Source: an uncultured Eggerthellaceae bacterium (GTDB lineage Bacteria > Actinomycetota > Coriobacteriia > Coriobacteriales > Eggerthellaceae). Taken from it: a stretch of 13,516 nucleotides of DNA. Positions 1 through 8,336 of this stretch are shown here, piece after piece (the first letter of the stretch is position 1; each line of letters begins with the position of its first letter). A model generated the notes under the pieces. That model was given only the letters and a program-made list of their open reading frames with translations. It was not told where the DNA came from and made no database searches. The position numbers and the translations under genes were made by a program. Location of the stretch: positions 1 to 13,516 of the forward strand of contig CAKTXN010000047.1 of assembly GCA_934630905.1 (NCBI GenBank). The letters run 5' to 3'.

Positions 1-3000
1 GATAAGCTGCGTGCTGTGGTGAAAACGCTGCGCGAGCAGATTATCCAGCACAGCGGCGAAGTCCGTTTCAATTGCCAGTTGGTTGATATGGAGTTTCGCG
101 ATAACGAGCTTACGGGTGTCGTGCTGGAAGACACGGCGTGTGGCACGCGCCAGAGCATTCCTGCATCAGCCGTTATCTTGGCGTGTGGTCATTCCGCGCG
201 CGACACGTTTGCGCTGCTGCAGGAAAAAGGCCTGTTCATGGAACGTAAGCCGTTCTCGGTGGGCGTGCGTATTGAGCATCCGCAACGCATGATCAACCGG
301 GTGCAATACGGCGATTTCGCAGATCATCCCGCATTGGGTGCTGCTGACTACAAGTTGTCGGCGCACCTGCCGAACGGACGCGGTGTGTACACGTTTTGCA
401 TGTGCCCGGGCGGTCAGGTGGTGGCGGCCGCCAGCGAAGAGGGCGGCGTGGTGGTAAACGGCATGAGCGTGCACGCGCGCGATGGCGAAAACGCGAACAG
501 TGCCGTTCTGGTGAGCGTTGAGCCTGCCGATTTCCCGGGAACAGACCCTTTGGCGGGCGTGGCGTTCCAGCGCGAGCTGGAGCAAGCCGCTTATCAGCTG
601 GCGCAGAAAAATGGGGGAGCACCGTATGCGGCGCCTGCCCAGAAGGTGGGCGATTTTCTGCACGCATCGCAGAAGAAAAAGCCAAAGAAAGCTCACGCGC
701 GCAAAGGCGAGCGCGTGTCCTGCGCGCCGGTAACGCCTACGTATGCGCGCGGCGTTGCGTGGAGCGACCTGCATGAGTGCCTGCCTGATTTTGTGGCGCA
801 GTCCCTTGAACAGGCGCTTCCTCAGTTCGACCGTCGAATCAAGGGCTTTGCCAGCGACAACGCCGTTATGACTGCCGTGGAAACGCGCAGCTCAAGCCCC
901 GTTCGTTTGGTGCGCGACGGCGATTCGCTTCAGGCGTTCTTCAATGATGGCAATATTGCCGCAGCAGGCGTGTATCCTTGCGGCGAAGGCGCCGGTTATG
1001 CGGGCGGCATCATGAGCGCGGCGGTTGATGGCATTCGCGTTGCCGAAGCGGTTGCGCGCGACTTGAGTCCCATTAACCTGCAGGCATATGCGCGCGACGT
1101 GAGTACGCCAGGAGTAACGGCCGTTCCTTGCCAGGGACGCAGTAGCAAAGGGGCTCGCTTCGCCGAATCGCGGAAAACGAACGGCGAAACATCTTCGGAC
1201 GACTCCGACCCTGGTGACGCCGCCGGCAATGTTTCCGCTGATGCGCTGGGTGCTGCCAAAGGCGCAGCGGCGAACACGGCGGTAGATGCAGCAGCAGGCG
1301 CAATGGATGCGGTAGACGCGCAGGCGGCGGGCGCAGCGGCGGACGACGCGACTGCCGCAAGCGCCCCCGTTATCGAAAAAAAGTACACCGATAACACGGG
1401 CGCGCGTTTTACGTATCGCGAGCTCGCCGATGGCACGCTGCGCATGATGAGCTGCAAAAACGCTACTGACCAGGTGATATGTGATGCATATGTCGAAGGA
1501 CAACTTGTATCTGAAATAGATTCGCGCGCCTTTTTGAACATCGGGCGCTTACGTACGCTGGTGTTTCCGGCAGGCGTTCGGCGTGCTCAAGCGGGGCTTT
1601 TGCGGCGGCTTCCCAGCATTGAGACGCTTGTTTTGCCCGATGCCATGGCATCGCTTGATACGGCGCTGATTGCCTCGCTTTGCCAAATAGAAACATTGCA
1701 GCTGCCCGCAATGCTTGCGCGCGTGCCCATGGGGCTTTTCCGCTCGACTAACATCCGCGTGCTGCGCATTGGCCGAAATACGCGCGATGTTGCTCAAGGG
1801 GCATTTGCGGATACAACGCTCGAGCGGGTGGAAGTTGACCCTCATAACCCCTGGCTCTCTACCGATGGCCAGGGCATTTACCGCAAAAACGATGGAGCGC
1901 TTCTGTCGCTTGCGGTTAATGTGTCCCATTATCGGGTTAGGAAGGGCTGTCCGCGCATCTGCCATAAAGCATTCGCGAACAGGGAAGATTTGCTTTCGGT
2001 GGGGCTGCCCGAAGGCGTGAGCGTGATTGAGCCGTTTGCGTTCTTCCGTTCAGGATTGCGTTCGTTTACGGCGCCTGCGTCGTTGCGCGTGATCGAGCGC
2101 CGCGCTTTTGCGCTGTGCGAGCAGCTGCAAGAAGCCCACTTGAATGAGGGCCTGCACACGATAGACGAAGAAGCGTTCGCAAACACGGCATTGCGCGAAA
2201 TTGAACTGCCGGCCTCGCTGCAAGCCTTAGGTGGGCGTTTTTGCGGCACGCCGCGGCTGGTCGTTTGCGAAGACGGTAGCGAGAAGTTTCTTCCCGAAGT
2301 GCGCATAGCGCCTGGTAGTGTGCATTTTCTTATTGATGCTCAGCAAGGCTTGTATCAATATACGGAACAGGGTTTGATTTTCGCGGAGCTTTTGAACAGC
2401 AGCGCAAAGGAGTACGTTCTTGATTCGCGCACCAGGGCTATTGCACCTGGTGCATTCGCGCGCCAGGCGAATCTTGTGTCGGTTGAGCTGCCTGCTTCGC
2501 TTCAGGATATTGGCGCGCAGGCATTTTCGGGCTGTTCGTTGCTTGCGCGCTTGGAAGGGTCCCCGGCGTTGCACAGCATTGGAAACGGTGCGTTTTCCGG
2601 CACAGCGTTGCAAGCGTTGTACCTTCCTGCCACCATGGAGCGCTTGGGAAAAAATGCGCTTGTCGTGCGCGAAGGGACTGGATTTGTGCCGCCGCGTTTG
2701 ATTGCCCAGGTGGAGCTTGATCCACAATGCCCGGCGTTTTTCTTCGATAATCAGTTTCTTTGTCAGCACCTTGCATCGGGCGGCGTTGCGGTAATCATGT
2801 ATTGCGGGGAAGAGCGGCACGTGCATATTCCCGATTGCGCAACGGAAGTGCGTGCGTTTTGCCTGGTAAACGTTGATAACTTGGAGTCAATTGAAACGCA
2901 TGATGGCATTGCGTTTTACGGCACGAACTGTTTTTTGAACGCGCAGATTCCGCATACGGTGACCGTGAATTTGAACAAGCAGCCCCTTCAAGGGCATCGT

Positions 3001-3648
3001 CGCATTGTGTTGCAATACCCGAATAACTCAACGGGGCGCGATGCACTGCGGCAATCGTTCACTTCGCGCAATTATCTGCTAGGCGCCGGGTTCAATAAGC
3101 ACGGTTTTTCCCAGATGATGTGGGGCGGCTCGCCCAGCGATAAGGATGAGACTGATTTGCCGTCTTTGTCTCATGAGCGTGCGGCTGGTTTGTCGTCTCT
3201 TGTTCAAGCCCTTACGGGTAATGCACTCGCGGCAGACGAAGGGGAGTTGGTATCGCAAACCTCTTCGCAGCCCGGAGCAGACGCGTGGGACGCCGCTGCT
3301 GCCCTGAGATGTTCCGACGAGGCGATGTATTGGTGCCCCAGCACGTTGCGCTCAATGGCATACGCGTTGGGACGCTTGAGCGATCCGCTTTTCTTGGGGG
3401 CGGAATCACGAACCCGTTTCGAACCGATGATTGCGCGGCGCTTGGGCGAAGTAGTGCGCATCTTCGCGCGAAATAACTACCTGCAAGGCTTTGACCAGCT
3501 CTTTTCTTTGGGATTTATTACGAAAGAGAATGTGGTTGAGATGATTGACATTGCGGGAAACGTTGATAACGTAGAAGCGACAAGCCATTTATTCGAGTTG
3601 CGGCGACGCTTTTTCGGCTACGATGTGATGTCAGAGTTCGATTTGTAG
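1..3648 (+). CDS. FAD-dependent dehydrogenase fused to BspA-type leucine-rich repeats (5' partial)
   Basis: The frame is open from base 1, so the true start and the N-terminal dinucleotide-binding motif lie upstream; 1215 codons are visible. Bases 1 to about 1080 match the C-terminal part of uncharacterised FAD-dependent dehydrogenases (COG2509 type). Landmarks are AVILACGHSARDTF (about 166-207), FSVGVRIEHP, FCMCPGGQVVAAASEEGG, and the closing PCGEGAGYAGGIMSAAVDG (about 976-1032), which in this family forms part of the flavin site. An Ala/Asp-rich low-complexity linker follows (about 1080-1370). Then come LRR_5/BspA-like repeats (about 1390-3030) with recurring IxxxAFxxxxxLxxxxLPxxL units and the typical insertion NPWLSTDGQGIYRKNDGALL. 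The C-terminal about 160 residues are predicted mostly helical. There is no transmembrane segment in the visible part, and an N-terminal redox domain implies a cytosolic location, whereas BspA-type repeats are usually on surface proteins. The next gene starts 45-66 bp downstream, suggesting an operon. Substrate is unknown. Domain calls are confident; the fusion reads as genuine, but a missed stop between two genes cannot be excluded without read support. Confidence 0.85.
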   Translation, partial: DKLRAVVKTLREQIIQHSGEVRFNCQLVDMEFRDNELTGVVLEDTACGTRQSIPASAVILACGHSARDTFALLQEKGLFMERKPFSVGVRIEHPQRMINRVQYGDFADHPALGAADYKLSAHLPNGRGVYTFCMCPGGQVVAAASEEGGVVVNGMSVHARDGENANSAVLVSVEPADFPGTDPLAGVAFQRELEQAAYQLAQKNGGAPYAAPAQKVGDFLHASQKKKPKKAHARKGERVSCAPVTPTYARGVAWSDLHECLPDFVAQSLEQALPQFDRRIKGFASDNAVMTAVETRSSSPVRLVRDGDSLQAFFNDGNIAAAGVYPCGEGAGYAGGIMSAAVDGIRVAEAVARDLSPINLQAYARDVSTPGVTAVPCQGRSSKGARFAESRKTNGETSSDDSDPGDAAGNVSADALGAAKGAAANTAVDAAAGAMDAVDAQAAGAAADDATAASAPVIEKKYTDNTGARFTYRELADGTLRMMSCKNATDQVICDAYVEGQLVSEIDSRAFLNIGRLRTLVFPAGVRRAQAGLLRRLPSIETLVLPDAMASLDTALIASLCQIETLQLPAMLARVPMGLFRSTNIRVLRIGRNTRDVAQGAFADTTLERVEVDPHNPWLSTDGQGIYRKNDGALLSLAVNVSHYRVRKGCPRICHKAFANREDLLSVGLPEGVSVIEPFAFFRSGLRSFTAPASLRVIERRAFALCEQLQEAHLNEGLHTIDEEAFANTALREIELPASLQALGGRFCGTPRLVVCEDGSEKFLPEVRIAPGSVHFLIDAQQGLYQYTEQGLIFAELLNSSAKEYVLDSRTRAIAPGAFARQANLVSVELPASLQDIGAQAFSGCSLLARLEGSPALHSIGNGAFSGTALQALYLPATMERLGKNALVVREGTGFVPPRLIAQVELDPQCPAFFFDNQFLCQHLASGGVAVIMYCGEERHVHIPDCATEVRAFCLVNVDNLESIETHDGIAFYGTNCFLNAQIPHTVTVNLNKQPLQGHRRIVLQYPNNSTGRDALRQSFTSRNYLLGAGFNKHGFSQMMWGGSPSDKDETDLPSLSHERAAGLSSLVQALTGNALAADEGELVSQTSSQPGADAWDAAAALRCSDEAMYWCPSTLRSMAYALGRLSDPLFLGAESRTRFEPMIARRLGEVVRIFARNNYLQGFDQLFSLGFITKENVVEMIDIAGNVDNVEATSHLFELRRRFFGYDVMSEFDL

Positions 3649-3702
3649 GTACTACGGGCGAAGCGCAAAGGTGGCATATTCCCGGTAGGGGATTTGATTG
3701 GT

Positions 3703-3709
3703 AAGGCGG
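3703..3709 (+). promoter_or_regulatory. Candidate ribosome binding site deciding the VWA gene start
   Basis: AAGGCGG lies 5 nt before the ATG at 3715. An alternative TTG at 3694 has AGGGG (3687-3691) only 2 nt away, which is too close for good initiation. I therefore prefer the ATG at 3715, but both remain possible and differ by only seven residues. Confidence 0.4.
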
Positions 3710-3714
3710 CGTAT

Positions 3715-5748
3715 ATGGCGCATGAAAACGAAACAATGCATTTCTCGTTGCCGTTAGAGGCGCACCAGCAGTATGCGGGGCTGGGGTCGCAGCAGGGTGC
3801 AGGGCAGCCGGCATCTGCAGGTCAGGCGCCTGCAGGTCAGCCGTTGCAGGCGGATCAAGCGCTCGCTGGGGCATCGCGCCCGGGTCAACCCGCCGGAGAG
3901 AATCAGCCCGTCCATGACGGTCCAACGTACGATGACGTCATCAACGCTTTGGCGCTTGACGTTGTTGGTGAGGCGCGTATGAAGCTCATGATGGCGTTTC
4001 GTTTCCTGAATACGGCGCTGTGGAAGATGCCAACGGTGGTGAGCAGTCATCCCATGGCGCTGGCCACCGATGGAAAACAGCTGGTAGTAAGCCCGCTTTA
4101 CACCATTGCGCGCTTTCAAGAGGGCATGAACGAGATTACGCGCGACTACCTTCATCTGTTGCTGCATTGCGTGTTTCGCCATCCGCTTGATGAAGAGCAC
4201 ATCAACGCGGCGGCGTGGTCGCTTGCGTGCGATGTGGTGGTTGAGTCCATTGCGCTGGAAATGACGGAACAGCGGTGCGTGTGTGCCAACGACGCGCAGC
4301 GGCGCGAAGCGATTGCCGCGATTCAGAAGGATTTGGGGCATCTTTCGCCCGCGAAGCTCTACCGTATTTTCGCCGATGCCGAGGCGGGTGGCGCGCGGGC
4401 GCGCCAGGCAGGATTCAATCCTGCACGTGTTTGGGATTTGCGTCAGCTGTTCCAGCGCGATTGCCACGATGCGTGGGCAAACGTGCGGCACAGTCGCGAA
4501 GGTGAGCAGAAAAGCGAAGACGACCAGGGGATTCGTAAGCGAAACTTGTCGGATAGGTTGCAGGATAAACCCGAAGATACGTTTGAGGACGACCAGAAAG
4601 AGCGCAGTGGCGAAGGCGATGCCACGCCGCTTGATGACTTAGAAAATGCCTCTGCAAGCGAAAGCCAGGGCGATCAGCAAGAAGACGATGCTGCAGCCCA
4701 AGGTGGCGCGCAAACGGGCAGCGAACAGCAGACGCCGCGCGATACGGCGGATGACGCCGAACAAAGTGATGAGCAGCTTGCAGGTGGGTCGGCACCCCAG
4801 GAACCTGCATCGGCTGAAGAAGAGGCTCCTGATTCCGATGACGAAAGTGAAGGCGCATCTCAGTCCAGAGATGACGCTCCCGACAGCGAAGCCTCCGATA
4901 CCAGCGCGGATGACCCCGACTCTTCCGGCGCCGATGCGAACGACGCCGACGACCCCGACGAATCTGAGCGTGCCGCCCAGGAGCAACAGCTTCGCGAACA
5001 GCTTGAACAGCAGCGTCAGGAGTGGGAAGACATTGCGAAGCAAATAGAAATGGATTTGCAGTCGTTCTCGCAGGGCAAGGGCGATAACAGCAAGGCGCTT
5101 TCGCAAAACCTTGCCATTGCGAACCGCCGCTTGGCGAACTACCACGATTTCCTGCGGCAATTCGCCACCATGGGCGAGGACATGAAGATAAACGATGACG
5201 AATTCGACTACATCTACTACACGTACGGCATGGACACGTATGGGAACATGCCGCTCGTGGAGCCGCTGGAGTACCAGGAAAGCAACCGCGTGCGTGAATT
5301 CGTGATTGCGCTGGATACGTCCGGCTCGTGTTCGGGCGAGCTCATTCGCAATTTCGTGACGCGCACGTACGATATTCTGCGCGAAAGCGAAGGCTTCGGC
5401 GATAAAGTCAACATTCACCTTATTCAGTGCGACAATAAGATACAAGCGGATTTGAAGATTGAAAACGTGCAGGATCTGGAGAAATATTGCCAGCAGTTCC
5501 AGGCGTTCGGCTTTGGCGGCACGGATTTTCGTCCCGTTTTCGAATACGTCAATGAGTTGTGCGACCAGGGAGAATTCGAAAATCTGCGTGGGTTGATTTA
5601 CTTCACCGACGGTTTGGGCACGTTCCCTGTGGCGCCGCCGGCGTATGAGACAGCGTTCGTGTTTATGGATGATGGTGCGTCGCGTATCGACGTTCCTCCG
5701 TGGGCAATGAAAGTCGTGATGGACGAAGAGGAGATTTTCGGGTTATAA
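3715..5748 (+). CDS. VWA-like domain protein with degenerate metallopeptidase-like N-domain (DUF2201 type)
   Basis: 677 residues from ATG 3715 (684 if TTG 3694 is used). Residues about 70-250 resemble the putative metallopeptidase domain paired with VWA-like domains. The expected HExxH helix appears as DYLHLLLHCVFRH: histidines at 147, 151 and 156 are kept, but the catalytic glutamate is replaced by Leu, so proteolysis is doubtful. Residues about 263-423 are an extremely acidic, Ser/Asp/Glu/Gln-rich, probably disordered linker, followed by a Gln/Glu-rich helix (about 420-450). The C-terminal VWA domain has a complete metal-ion-dependent adhesion site: DTSGS at 534-538, Thr603 in FGGTDF, and Asp632 in YFTDG. 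The N-terminal 65 residues are a Gly/Gln/Ala low-complexity stretch with an 11-bp DNA repeat (3815-3825 and 3830-3840). The AAA+ gene follows after 40 bp. The known MoxR-VWA pairing suggests an adaptor or substrate-presenting role for the downstream ATPase. Target unknown. Confidence 0.85.
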   Translation: MAHENETMHFSLPLEAHQQYAGLGSQQGAGQPASAGQAPAGQPLQADQALAGASRPGQPAGENQPVHDGPTYDDVINALALDVVGEARMKLMMAFRFLNTALWKMPTVVSSHPMALATDGKQLVVSPLYTIARFQEGMNEITRDYLHLLLHCVFRHPLDEEHINAAAWSLACDVVVESIALEMTEQRCVCANDAQRREAIAAIQKDLGHLSPAKLYRIFADAEAGGARARQAGFNPARVWDLRQLFQRDCHDAWANVRHSREGEQKSEDDQGIRKRNLSDRLQDKPEDTFEDDQKERSGEGDATPLDDLENASASESQGDQQEDDAAAQGGAQTGSEQQTPRDTADDAEQSDEQLAGGSAPQEPASAEEEAPDSDDESEGASQSRDDAPDSEASDTSADDPDSSGADANDADDPDESERAAQEQQLREQLEQQRQEWEDIAKQIEMDLQSFSQGKGDNSKALSQNLAIANRRLANYHDFLRQFATMGEDMKINDDEFDYIYYTYGMDTYGNMPLVEPLEYQESNRVREFVIALDTSGSCSGELIRNFVTRTYDILRESEGFGDKVNIHLIQCDNKIQADLKIENVQDLEKYCQQFQAFGFGGTDFRPVFEYVNELCDQGEFENLRGLIYFTDGLGTFPVAPPAYETAFVFMDDGASRIDVPPWAMKVVMDEEEIFGL

Positions 5749-5788
5749 GTTTTAAGCGGGTGTTTTTAGGCGAGAAAAGGAGCGCACA

Positions 5789-8137
5789 GTGAATATTGCG
5801 CAAGCAAAACAGCACGTAAAAGATACGGTTGAGGCGTATCTGGCGAAAGACGATGAAGGCATGTACTGCATTGACCCATCGAAACAGCGACCCGTTTTCC
5901 TTTTGGGCGCGCCGGGCATCGGCAAGACCGCCATTATGTCGCAGATTGCCCAAGAGTTGGGCATTGGCCTGGTCAGTTACTCCATGACGCATCACACGCG
6001 CCAAAGCGCGCTGGGTCTCCCGCTTATCGTCCACCACAACTACGAAGGCACTGAATACGATGCTTCCGAGTACACCATGAGCGAGATTGTGGCCAGCGTG
6101 TACGATTATATGGAGAAAACAGGCGTTTCACGTGGTGTTTTGTTCCTTGACGAAATCAACTGCGTTTCCGAAACGCTGTATCCCAGCATGCTGCAATTCC
6201 TGCAGTTCAAGACGTTCGGGCGTCATCGCGTGCCCGATAACTGGGTGGTGGTGTGCGCGGGCAATCCGCCCGAATACAATAAAAGCGTCCATGAGTTCGA
6301 TATCGTCACGCTTGACCGCTTGCGCAAAGTGGTGGTGGAGCCGTCGTTTGATGCGTGGCGCGCATACGCCATTGACCACGATATCCATCCAGCCGTTCTG
6401 TCGTTTTTGGATCTGAAGAAGGAAAACTTCTATTCCGTGGTGTCCACGCCGGCGGGCAAGCGTTTCGTGACGGCGCGCGGTTGGGAGGATTTGTCGGAAA
6501 TCATCAAGCTGTTCGAGCGCATGGGCAAGAAAGTTGATCGCGACTTGATTGAGCAGTTCCTGCAAGACGATGATATTTCCGACCGTTTTGCCACTTACTA
6601 CTTGCTGTTCAACAAGTACCGCTCCGATTACCAAGTTGAGTCTATTTTGGCTGGTCAAGCAAGTGAAGATATTGTACGCCGCGCTCAGGATGCCAAGTTT
6701 GACGAGCGGCTTGCGCTCATGGACCTTATGCTGGATGCACTTTCGGGTTACGCTTCCGATGTGCTGCTAGCCGAAGACGTGCTGGCACGCACGCGCGATG
6801 CGCTGCGCGATGCCCGTCCGCTGGTGGAAGGCGGCTCAAGCGTCGATGACGTGCTGGGCACCATGGTGCGCGAGCGCAAGGAGGCTTTGAAGCGCGCAAA
6901 GACGGCGGGAACCCTGGCGGTGCGGCGCGTGCGGCGTGAGCATCGCTTCATCGACACGTTGGAGGGCTTCATTTCCGATTGCGTGCTGGCGGGAGTTGAG
7001 AGTGGCCCCGACGCCTTCGCCGTGATTCATGGCGATTACCGTACGTGCGTGAGCAATTTCGAGCGTGCGATGAAGGCGGCAAGCGCGAAGATCGATGCCG
7101 CGTTTGCGTTCGTTGACAACGTGTTCCCCGAGGGAAGGGAATCACTCGTGTTCGTGACCGAGCTCACGGCGCGCAAGGCAACGTCCCAGTTCATCAACCA
7201 CTTTGGCAACGAGAGCTACTATGCCCACAACGAAAGCATGCAGACCGATCAGCATGCGCGCGAGCTTCAGCAGCGCGCGGCGCAGCTGAATATCGATGCC
7301 AACAGGCTTGAGGGTGCGGCCAACAAGCGACCGGCGGTGCGTGAGCGACCGGAAACGACTTCGGTTTCTGCGGGTGAGCGTGCACCCCAGGCGGCTCAGA
7401 CAGGGAGCACGTGCGAAAAGACTACGCAACCTGCCTGCGATAGCGCCGATTTGGCGGAATATTATTCAGGAGCGCAATTCGAATACGGGTTTGCGTCGCT
7501 GTGCAAAATGACGCTGCCGGACAACCTGGTGGGTAAGCGCGTTTTGGACATTGGCTGCCGTCGCGGCAAAGGCGTGTTCAAGCTGTCATCGCGCGTGGGC
7601 GAATCGGGTTCCGTGATTGGTGTTGAGTGGGCGCAGGAGCATTTGGAGGAGGCGCGCCAGCGATCCGAGCGCGCGTGGCACGATACGGGCCTGCCCGAGA
7701 GCAACATGACGTTCTTGCACGGTTATCCGGAAGATTTGCTGGGTGCCGGCGTAGAGGAAAATAGCTGTGACGTGGTGTTCGTCAACAGCGTGGTGAACTT
7801 GGCGCTTGACCCCAAGCGCGCTTTCCAGCAAATGTTCCAGGTTATGAAGCCGGGCGGCCTGCTGATTTGCGAGACCGTGGTTGCCGACGCGCCGCGCGAT
7901 GAAGACGTTGTTTTACGCGCGCGCGAGCTGGGTAACAGCATTCAGGCAGCGCCGTATAAGGGCCAGTTCGAGGCCATGCTTGCAAAGATTGGCTATGCGC
8001 GTCCCGAGTACAACGATGCACATGACGTGCTGCCTCAGCAAGGGTACAAGTCCAATTACGCCGTGGAGACAGCCGAAAGTGCCGAAGATGTGCGTTTCAT
8101 CGCGACCGTCGTCCACCTGCGCAAACCCCGCGCCTAA
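5789..8137 (+). CDS. MoxR-type AAA+ ATPase fused to a SAM-dependent methyltransferase
   Basis: 782 residues from a GTG start with AAAGGAG at 5776-5782, 6 nt upstream. The N-terminal half is a MoxR-like AAA+ ATPase: Walker A GAPGIGKT (40-47), Walker B VLFLDEIN (117-124), sensor-1 Asn in CAGNPPEYN (156-164), and a TLDRLRK stretch (174-180) where MoxR proteins carry a conserved basic segment. Residues about 200-500 are mostly helical without a family I recognise. After a polar linker (about 505-552), a class I Rossmann methyltransferase occupies about 553-782: motif I VLDIGCRRGKG (585-595), the acidic end of strand 2 in GVEWAQEHLEEAR (611-623), DVVFVNSVVNLALD (661-674) and MKPGGLLICE (686-695). 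It most resembles ArsM/UbiE-class enzymes, but the middle glycine of motif I is Arg, and I see no cysteine set typical of arsenite methyltransferases, so the substrate is unknown. It is the last gene of the apparent operon and stops 13 bp before an inverted-repeat element. Confidence 0.88.
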   Translation: MNIAQAKQHVKDTVEAYLAKDDEGMYCIDPSKQRPVFLLGAPGIGKTAIMSQIAQELGIGLVSYSMTHHTRQSALGLPLIVHHNYEGTEYDASEYTMSEIVASVYDYMEKTGVSRGVLFLDEINCVSETLYPSMLQFLQFKTFGRHRVPDNWVVVCAGNPPEYNKSVHEFDIVTLDRLRKVVVEPSFDAWRAYAIDHDIHPAVLSFLDLKKENFYSVVSTPAGKRFVTARGWEDLSEIIKLFERMGKKVDRDLIEQFLQDDDISDRFATYYLLFNKYRSDYQVESILAGQASEDIVRRAQDAKFDERLALMDLMLDALSGYASDVLLAEDVLARTRDALRDARPLVEGGSSVDDVLGTMVRERKEALKRAKTAGTLAVRRVRREHRFIDTLEGFISDCVLAGVESGPDAFAVIHGDYRTCVSNFERAMKAASAKIDAAFAFVDNVFPEGRESLVFVTELTARKATSQFINHFGNESYYAHNESMQTDQHARELQQRAAQLNIDANRLEGAANKRPAVRERPETTSVSAGERAPQAAQTGSTCEKTTQPACDSADLAEYYSGAQFEYGFASLCKMTLPDNLVGKRVLDIGCRRGKGVFKLSSRVGESGSVIGVEWAQEHLEEARQRSERAWHDTGLPESNMTFLHGYPEDLLGAGVEENSCDVVFVNSVVNLALDPKRAFQQMFQVMKPGGLLICETVVADAPRDEDVVLRARELGNSIQAAPYKGQFEAMLAKIGYARPEYNDAHDVLPQQGYKSNYAVETAESAEDVRFIATVVHLRKPRA

Positions 8138-8150
8138 CAGCAGCATTGCC

Positions 8151-8336
8151 TGTTGACAAATTACCCCACCTTTTGTCAACAACGTTCAACGCAACGGTCT
8201 TCTCGCGTTTTTCAGGGCATCTTCTTTGCGACAGGGACGGAGGTTGTTCCAACTGCCCTTGCCGGCGGACGTCCTTCAGGGGCTGTGCGCTGGCGGGCTG
8301 CGAAATGTTGACAAAAGGTGGGGTAATTTGTCAACA
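8151..8336. repeat. 186-bp element bounded by perfect 31-bp inverted repeats, each arm itself palindromic
   Basis: Arm 1 (8151-8181) and arm 2 (8306-8336) are exact reverse complements over 31 bp, and the identity stops abruptly at both edges. Each arm is also internally palindromic: TGTTGACAAA at one end, TTTGTCAACA at the other, around an 11-nt core containing TTACCCCACC. The 124-bp centre has no gene; it holds a possible 7-bp stem (8255-8261 with 8278-8284, one G-U). The element sits between two converging genes. Arm 1 begins 13 bp after the ATPase-methyltransferase stop, and arm 2 contains the stop codon of the transporter. In each transcript's own direction the same 31-nt sequence appears at the 3' end. 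The architecture resembles REP/REPIN-type paired palindromes. No T-run follows the arms, so ordinary intrinsic termination is not evident. Confidence 0.85.

Noticed and set aside
7541..8137. Arsenite methyltransferase (arsM) assignment for the methyltransferase domain
   Set aside because: Overall resemblance exists, but the cysteines needed for arsenic binding are not evident and no arsenic-resistance genes are nearby.
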